A DNA stretch of 64,000 bases from Hepsetus odoe (lineage: Eukaryota > Chordata > Actinopteri > Characiformes > Hepsetidae). The stretch is taken from NCBI GenBank assembly GCA_017165825.1, contig CM029367.1, positions 10,101,518 to 10,165,517 of the forward strand. Reading direction: 5' to 3'. This document shows, piece by piece, positions 58,259 through 64,000 of the stretch. The translations under genes and the position numbers were made by a program. How positions within the stretch are numbered: position 1 is the first letter of the stretch; every line of letters begins with the position of its first letter. Below the pieces are notes generated by a model that did no database searches, was not told the DNA's origin, and saw only the letters and a list, made by a program, of their open reading frames with translations.

Positions 58259-58264
58259 AATAAA
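58259..58264 (+). promoter_or_regulatory. bfsp1 polyadenylation signal AATAAA
   Basis: Canonical hexamer about 230 bp after the predicted stop. Confidence 0.6.
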
Positions 58265-58279
58265 GACATTTTTTTGATA

Positions 58280-59155
58280 CATTGTTTAAGCTAAAATTAT
58301 TAGTGCCTGTTTCTAATCAGAATAATGCTGCTGACCTCAGGAATATGTTTCCCCATTCACCCTCGAACTTCAGAAAGACCTGAGTTCAAGAGATTGAATA
58401 GCTTCCATTTTGTTCAATTGGAATATTAGTAATAGCCAGACACACAGTTCTGCTGTGTATTGATTGCTTTTCAAATAAAAAATCAAAACACCCAAAAAAT
58501 ACATATGTTGTGTTTGATTTTCAAATTTATGGTTTTGGAAAAAAGGAAAATAATATACTGCCCACACTACTGTTTTTTTCTGTCCATATAAATGAAGAAC
58601 AGTGTGTTAAATAGCTAAAACAGTAGTGGCAGATACTCTCAAGTCCTGTATGAATTTGGTCTTTTTTATAGATAAAAGTATACTATAAATATATAGTATA
58701 GATATATATAGATAAGTCATTCTATAAACATCCTGATAATCATTTTTACACATATGCTTTCTAACCAAAGAGGATATTTGAGTTTCTTGGGATTAATTAT
58801 TGTTAAAACATATAAGATAACGCAAGTATAGAGCTTGATAGGTTTCAGCAAAAGAGCTATAACAGCTGGATCAGATATCAGAAACAATACATCAGATTGG
58901 AAGCAGCACACTTTCACACTGAAATTTCACATTGTTTGCTAGAAATGGAGCAATATATTAAAAATATAATACCACATTTTGTCACAAAATAATTCATGAT
59001 GATAGATAAGTTAAAATGATAAAAAGTGTTACAATTTTAAAAAATACATGAATTTAATGATCACTTTTCAGCAGTTCATACACTGATCTGTAATGAATGC
59101 AATTCAAATTACACATTGACCTTATGCTTGATATACTGAAAAATGCAAATTTTGG
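58280..59155. other. AT-rich intergenic stretch
   Basis: Nothing recognised between bfsp1 and the SINE. Confidence 0.4.
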
Positions 59156-59168
59156 TGTAATTTATCAC

Positions 59169-59423
59169 CATCCATCCATCCATTATCTGCCGCTTGTCCC
59201 AAACGGGGTCGCGGGGGAGTGCTGGTGTCCAACCCAGCGCACACAGGGGCGAAAGACGGGGGCAGCACCTGGACAGTCGCCAGCCCATCGCAGGGAGGCC
59301 CGGAGACCAGGAATGACACCTTGCTCAAGGGTACCTCAGGGCAACCCATTGGGAAGGGGTTCGAACCCCCGATCCTCCGATCAACGTGGCTGACACCCTA
59401 ACCACTAGGCCACCGCTGCCCCT
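59169..59423 (-). mobile_element. tRNA-derived SINE with L2-type tail, full length
   Basis: Flanked by a perfect 13-bp duplication TGTAATTTATCAC (59156-59168 and 59424-59436). On the minus strand it has head GCAGCGGTGGCCTAGTGG, B box GGGGTTCGAACCCC, centre GCCCTGAGGTACCCTTGAG and the L2-like tail ending in (GGAT)n. Compared with 45571-45812, several single G or C bases are missing or added in the tail. Confidence 0.93.
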
Positions 59424-59919
59424 TGTAATTTATCACAATAATGATAAATATAGTCATATTGCCCATCCCTACTGTACATTAGATTTCTTCCAGTGGGGTA
59501 GTTGAGGGCTGAGCACTATTCTCAGATAGATTCTAATCTTCCAATATGAGGCTAATTTTACATTTTATAAAGGTTTCAGTTGTTATTGATATTTAAAAAG
59601 AGTATATTCTTTATAAATAAAGAATGTGAGACTGTAGGGTTTTCAGACCTAGGGACTAAAGCAGCGCTTTGTACTGCTTAGCAAGCTGCTGCACAGTCTT
59701 TCTTTCTGCACCCTACACTGAAGGTGTTTCAGTGAGCCAGCTGGTGATGACACTCATCTATTTTTCATGAGGTGACCTGCGGTGCAGATGTGACCCTCCA
59801 TTGATCTACTCCAGCCAGAAAGCAAGAGCGCCAACGTTTTTGTGTCAGTTTATAGTCTAGCTCACACAGAGAATTTCCTCACTAAGAATTTCACCTGGCT
59901 TCTGAGGAAGAAATATATA

Positions 59920-60461
59920 CAATGCTGTGAAGTTTTAGGCAGGTCTGGAAAAAATGCCTTGATAAAGAATCTTTCAAAAAATATAAATAATGATTGTTAT
60001 TTTTATCAATTTACAAATACCAGCGAGCGAACAAAAAAAAAATCTAAATCAAATAATATAATATTTGGTTAGTACCTTTTGTCATCAAACTAGCATCAAT
60101 TCTTCTGGCCCCCACAGAGCGCCCTGATCTCAACATCATCCAGTGTGTCTGGGATTACATGAAGAGACAGAGGATGTGAGGAAATACCATCACAGAAGAT
60201 CTGTGGTTGGTATCAAGATGTTTGAACCATGCCTAGCCAGAGTTCCTTCAAAACTTTATTGCAAGTGTAAATAGAAGAATTGATACTGTTTTGAAGGCAA
60301 AGGGTGGTCACACCAAATATTGATTTGATTTATATTTCTCTTTTGTTCATTCACTGCATTTTTTCTTGATTGATGAAAATAAATGATTCATGCTCCATTT
60401 TGAAAACATTCTTTGTTTACAGTATTTTTCCACACCTGCCTAAAACTTTTGCACAGTACCG
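59920..60461 (+). mobile_element. Tc1-type deletion derivative with transposase scrap
   Basis: Same family as 16678-17226, with matching ends (the right tip reads GGTACTGTGCAAAAG inverted) and TA on both sides. It retains about 80 bp of the transposase C-terminal coding region, reading roughly SPDLNIIQ then VWDYMK around 60117-60163. This includes the second catalytic Asp region of the DDE domain. Confidence 0.88.
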
Positions 60462-60464
60462 TAC

Positions 60465-61170
60465 ATAAAAGATGAAATGATGGGGACTAGGTACTAGCTT
60501 ACTACTAAAGTAGTAAAAGATTAGCTCATCAAACAATTCTTTGTGAAATACCATTAAGCTAGGTTACATAACCTCCAATCTAGGCTACCTTTCATAACTG
60601 TATACCTGTTTCCAAACAATCTAGGGCAAAACATCTTTTCCATCACTCAAGTGCTTTAACAAACAGCAGAACAGATTTATTATTAGATATATTGAAGGAT
60701 ATGAAAAATGCTGTAGTCAACCACAAGCTGTGATCACACATTCCTTCACCATCTTCAGATATAAACTCTTCCTCACTAAAGTATAACAGAAATAAATATC
60801 ACACACTGTGTTTGCAGGTGCTAAACTTTAGGTGAGTAGTGAGACACAGAAAGTAATTTACAGTCACAAACTGTACAATAGATGTCTTCGCAGAGGTGGC
60901 AAGACAATTTAAGCAAGAAGAACTTAATATAGTATCTATATATAGTGTATATATACATTTTTTGTAAATTGTAATAAAAAGGAAGAAACTAATACAGAAA
61001 GCAAGGTAATGGTTTCATCTGTAGGGCAGACCAGTTTGTGATAATACACATTTTATTATGATGGGGCTACATGGAACATTCATCAAACTGGGAGATTGGA
61101 ACCACGGTGGAAGAAAAAACTAAAAGGAGCATAGAAAGGAGTAGCGAGTGAGAGAGGTATACACTGATTG
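60465..61170. other. Intergenic stretch between convergent bfsp1 and pcsk2
   Basis: AT-rich. A minus-strand AATAAA (plus TTTATT at 61052-61057), about 200 bp beyond the pcsk2 stop, could be its polyadenylation signal. Nothing else seen. Confidence 0.35.
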
Positions 61171-61174
61171 AATG

Positions 61175-61176
<2 letters not shown>

Positions 61177-61226
<50 letters not shown>
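61177..61226. repeat. (GA)n microsatellite in the pcsk2 3' UTR
   Basis: About 24 GA units on the plus strand, so (TC)n in the pcsk2 transcript, starting about 28 bp after the stop codon. Confidence 0.95.
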
Positions 61227-61230
<4 letters not shown>

Positions 61231-61253
61231 CATCATGCAGGATTGTTCTTGGG

Positions 61254-61735
61254 CTAGTTGCTTTTACTCATTAGGCTCTTGAGGCTCCTCTCCACAGCCT
61301 CATCCAGCTCCTCTTCCAACTCTTCCTTTTTGGACATGGCTAGTTTGGACTGGTAGTCCCTCACCACCTGGTCTATGAGGTGCCTCTGTGTCCCCCATGC
61401 AGCATGATGGTCCACTCCTTAAGCCGCGGTCTGTAGGGTGTCTACCATAAACCACCTCCAGAGCCATGTGCCACGTGGATCCTCACCCCAGGTGTGTGTG
61501 GTCATGAAAGGCCACTTGTCAAAGCCCACTTTGGCATCAGCATCACGTGGCCGGCGACTAAGCAGGATGGACTTAGTACCATGGGTGAGTCATGTTGATG
61601 GTAAGGTGCGCCCGGCGACTTGCGATCACCGTCACCACTGCCTGGACATGTTCCAGGTAACGTACAAAGTTCTCCTTGCCCTGACAGGCATCTGTGTTGA
61701 TGGTAAGAGAAAGCTTTTCGCCAGACTGGATCTTA
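61254..61735 (-). CDS. pcsk2: Proprotein convertase 2, last coding exon (partial gene)
   Basis: PCSK2 cleaves prohormones such as proinsulin and proglucagon in secretory granules. This exon encodes the end of the P domain and the C-terminal amphipathic helix. The acceptor is ATTACAG at 61742-61736. Readable blocks in order are ACQGKENFVRYLEHVQAVV, HLTINMT, then one frame on SILLSRRPRDADAK, VGFDKWPFMTTHTWGEDPRG, later LKEWTIMLHG, and finally DYQSKLAMSKKEELEEELD and EAVERSLKSLM before TAG at 61254-61256. At least four frame changes separate them, the first near 61581, where net loss of two bases in CCC and GGG runs would explain the shift. The residues are almost identical to the mammalian protein on both sides of each break. 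Upstream exons must lie beyond this window or in unrecognised parts of 61736-64000. The gene faces bfsp1 tail to tail, as in human. Confidence 0.88.
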
Positions 61736-63379
61736 CTGTAATGAGAGATAGTGAGAGAAAGATATGGAAAGAGAAAAGTGAGTAAATAGCAACACTGTTA
61801 TAAGTAGGACATTTTTTTTTTTGGTTTTGTTTGTTTTCCTGTTCTCTGCTGCACTTTGTCCAGTTCCACTGTGCACCAACAAGCCTAGCATGTGCTTTCT
61901 CTAAGAAAAGCTGCATCATTGCATGTTTTCAAACAAAACATCCATGGATAGGAGAACATTAACTGCCAATTATGGCACATCAACCAACTGGCACCTGTGC
62001 TGTCTAGCATTGCACTGAGCAATGGTGCAGGAGGACTATTCTCATTATGAGAAGACACCAGTTGTGCTCTCTTGAAACCTCGTCATGGATGGCTGATAAG
62101 CACCGCACCACAAAATGTTCCCCTTCAGAAAACTATTCCCATCTCTAAATTAACATGCTATATAATTTAAAATTACCATTTAAGTTACAAATCCCTTTAA
62201 TTACATTATATGAAAGTGTTCTATAAAAACATGTGCTTTGCATAAACAAGTGCTAACAAATTCATAACTTTATTTTCTTTTCGTCTGTAATAATATATGC
62301 ATGCATCAGTACTCAATGCAAATCTTCCTGAATTTTGCCCAAAGCAATGGATCATCAGTCCAAAAACTTGTTAACAGCTATCATCTTTTAAGTATGGTTT
62401 GTCAGGGTTTAAGTCAGTTTAATAACTATTAAAAAGGTAAAAAATCCCAGCATAGAGGGCCCTGGGCAAATCTACATTCTCAAAGTCACTAAACAAAGAT
62501 GAGTAAATGATAGGCCGCACCTTATGAAATATAAAGCACAGAATAAAAAGACTTAGTGCAAATATAACAATTCAGTTATATGGAAACAGAATTAATACAT
62601 AATACATATGTGTTGAAGAAGCATTTATGTATTAGATTTAAGAAAGTAAATAACTATTTTTAACATAAATATTAAACAGGCCTACATGAACATGAAACCA
62701 GGCTCCATTATAAACACAAAGCACATCTAGCAAAGTGTTTTAAGGCCAAAAATGAACATTTGTGCACAATTGGGTGGAGAAACAAACATGAACATGAAAC
62801 ATGAACTTTCTGTTAATGAAGCAATCTTTGCTACACTCTTTACATGAACTGGTTTATTAAAAAGTATTGTTAAAAAAAATAATGTCAGTAAAAAAAATTG
62901 ACTACAACCAAATTCTATTATGTACCCCCTTTTAATATTTTCCACCTGGTGTCAAGCAAGTGCTTTGTAGAGGAAGGGATCTTGTCCTCGCTGAGGTGGC
63001 TGCTTTTTGTTGTTGTTCCAGCACAAGAGCACAGCGCTGCTGACAGGCTGTTTATTCTGCATGGGATGATATGGGAAGGGTTGGAGCGAGCAGCCATAAA
63101 GTACGCGTAATGGCATTTATCAGAGCAGGTGCCAGCCTGCTCCATTGCACTAAATTGGGGTGTGTATGTGTATGCAGGAATTATTGTAGAGGCTGGGCGT
63201 GTTTCCCGAAACTAATTCATGCGCAGAAGTAGCTGAAGCGATCAAGACATTAGAAAGCGTAAAGAGCAGGCATTACATGTAGCTGCTAGGTCATTTTGAG
63301 CACGTCAGATGATCGTGGGAGCATACCTTATACATTGCCTTTCATTTTAAAATGCACAAAATGAAACATATAAATTAAC
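61736..63379. other. Probable pcsk2 last intron
   Basis: No further exon was found. The sequence at about 62990-63260 is less AT-rich and includes AGCCATAAAGTACGCG and AATGGCATTTATC, compatible with a conserved non-coding element, but this is only an impression from composition. Confidence 0.5.
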
Positions 63380-63384
63380 ATCCA

Positions 63385-63510
63385 TGTCACGTGTGTTGGG
63401 TTTTGGGCACGCTAGAGGGCGCTCTCTGTCACGTGTGTTGGGTTTTGGGCACGCTAGAGGGCACTCTCGGTCACGTGTGTTGGGTTTTGGGCACGCTAGA
63501 GGGCGCTCTG
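63385..63510 (+). repeat. Three tandem 42-bp repeats at the LTR 5' end
   Basis: Units start at 63385, 63427 and 63469 and differ at very few positions. Each carries CACGTG, an E-box palindrome, and GCTAGAGGGC. Confidence 0.95.
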
Positions 63511-63640
63511 TTCTGACTAAAGCACTGAGCCCCTGCGGATCAGGTGTGCATCATTGAACTGTTATTTAAGCCCCGATGAGTCAGAAACAGGCGCTGACTC
63601 GGCTCAGACAGGCTATGCCTACGCGTAATGGTGGTTTTTG

Positions 63641-63642
63641 TC

Positions 63643-63690
<48 letters not shown>

Positions 63691-63692
63691 GC
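63641..63692. repeat. (CAGT)n microsatellite inside the LTR
   Basis: About 12 tetranucleotide units with one variant (TAAG). Confidence 0.95.
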
Positions 63693-63804
63693 ACAGTCTG
63701 AGTTCTTGTTTGTTTGTGTTTCCTCCTTTGTTTAATAGACTTCTGTTCTGAACCCCTGGCACGGACCTGACGTCCCTCTGGTACCACACCACCGTTACAA
63801 TCCA

Positions 63805-64000
63805 CCATAAGCCTGTGGTTTTAGCAGGTTGAGAGAGGTTTTGGGGATATATTTTTATTATTGGTATATATTATTGGTTGCAGCAAAATATTCTTCCTGT
63901 GACATCAGCAAATCTTTAGAAAGGACCTGGTGCAGTTCAAAGGTGCCAAATTTAATTTCTCCTTGTAACTGGTCTCCAGTGCAGTGGGTGTACTTATAAG
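63805..64000. other. Unassigned end of window
   Basis: Nothing recognised. Confidence 0.3.

Larger units (their letters stand above)
63385..63799 (+). mobile_element. Solo LTR, gypsy-like, 415 bp, with triplicated 5' repeat
   Basis: Starts TGTCACG, ends CCGTTACA, and is flanked by a perfect 5-bp duplication ATCCA (63380-63384 and 63800-63804). It shares GCGCTCTGTTCTGACTAAAG, AGGTGTGCATCATTGAA, TTAAGCCCCGATGAGTCAGA with the LTRs at 5845, 20111 and 35044. The 5' end carries three 42-bp tandem repeats and the centre a (CAGT)n array. Confidence 0.93.

Noticed and set aside
2327..59423. tRNA-like A and B boxes at several places
   Set aside because: They are followed by SINE bodies and repeated in family form; none folds into a complete cloverleaf with acceptor pairing, so I call SINEs rather than tRNA genes.
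61438..61785. 115-codon plus-strand frame over pcsk2
   Set aside because: Antisense to the convertase exon; the minus strand carries clear PCSK2 residues.

Overview
This window looks like ray-finned (teleost) fish nuclear DNA. It is AT-rich and intron-containing, packed with fish-type SINEs, L2-like 3' ends, an RTE-clade LINE family, Tc1-type deletion derivatives, gypsy-type LTRs and long microsatellites. I read three host genes: a prokineticin receptor (minus strand, two exons, 27007-29427), the lens beaded-filament gene bfsp1/filensin (plus strand, eight exons, 47593-58028) and the last exon of pcsk2 (minus strand, 61254-61735). The last two are convergent, as in human 20p12.1. Human PROKR2 is also on 20p12, so the block looks like conserved synteny. 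The species cannot be fixed from the sequence; an otophysan fish would fit.

Layout. 1-5 kb: a perfect 46-bp-arm palindrome, gypsy pol debris and SINEs. 5.8-8.4 kb: a solo LTR, an LTR end and an RTE scrap. 8.4-13.8 kb: unique DNA with no gene seen. 13.8-21.4 kb: RTE and L2 fragments, a Tc1 derivative, an LTR element end and a Tc1 right end. 21.7-24.9 kb: a full-length RTE LINE with a 15-bp target duplication. 25.4-27 kb: a tail-only SINE and a Tc1 derivative. 27-29.4 kb: prokr. 30-38 kb: a dense nest of repeats, including a kinectin/RRBP1-like coding remnant joined to the 3' end of an LTR element and embedded among RTE pieces. 38-47 kb: microsatellites, SINEs and an L2 end. 47.6-58 kb: bfsp1. 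59-60.5 kb: a SINE and a Tc1 derivative. 61.25-61.74 kb: the pcsk2 last exon. 63.4-63.8 kb: a solo LTR with triplicated 42-bp repeats.

The genes do not form an operon or pathway. The receptor is a Gq-type peptide GPCR, filensin is a lens intermediate-filament protein, and PCSK2 is the neuroendocrine prohormone convertase. The most informative oddities are four: clustered frame changes in the terminal exons of bfsp1 and pcsk2, with amino-acid similarity kept on both sides (more like consensus indel errors than decay); the kinectin/RRBP1-like remnant fused to an LTR-element end; the modular head/tail structure of the SINEs; and the tandem-repeat LTR. I found no convincing wholly novel system.
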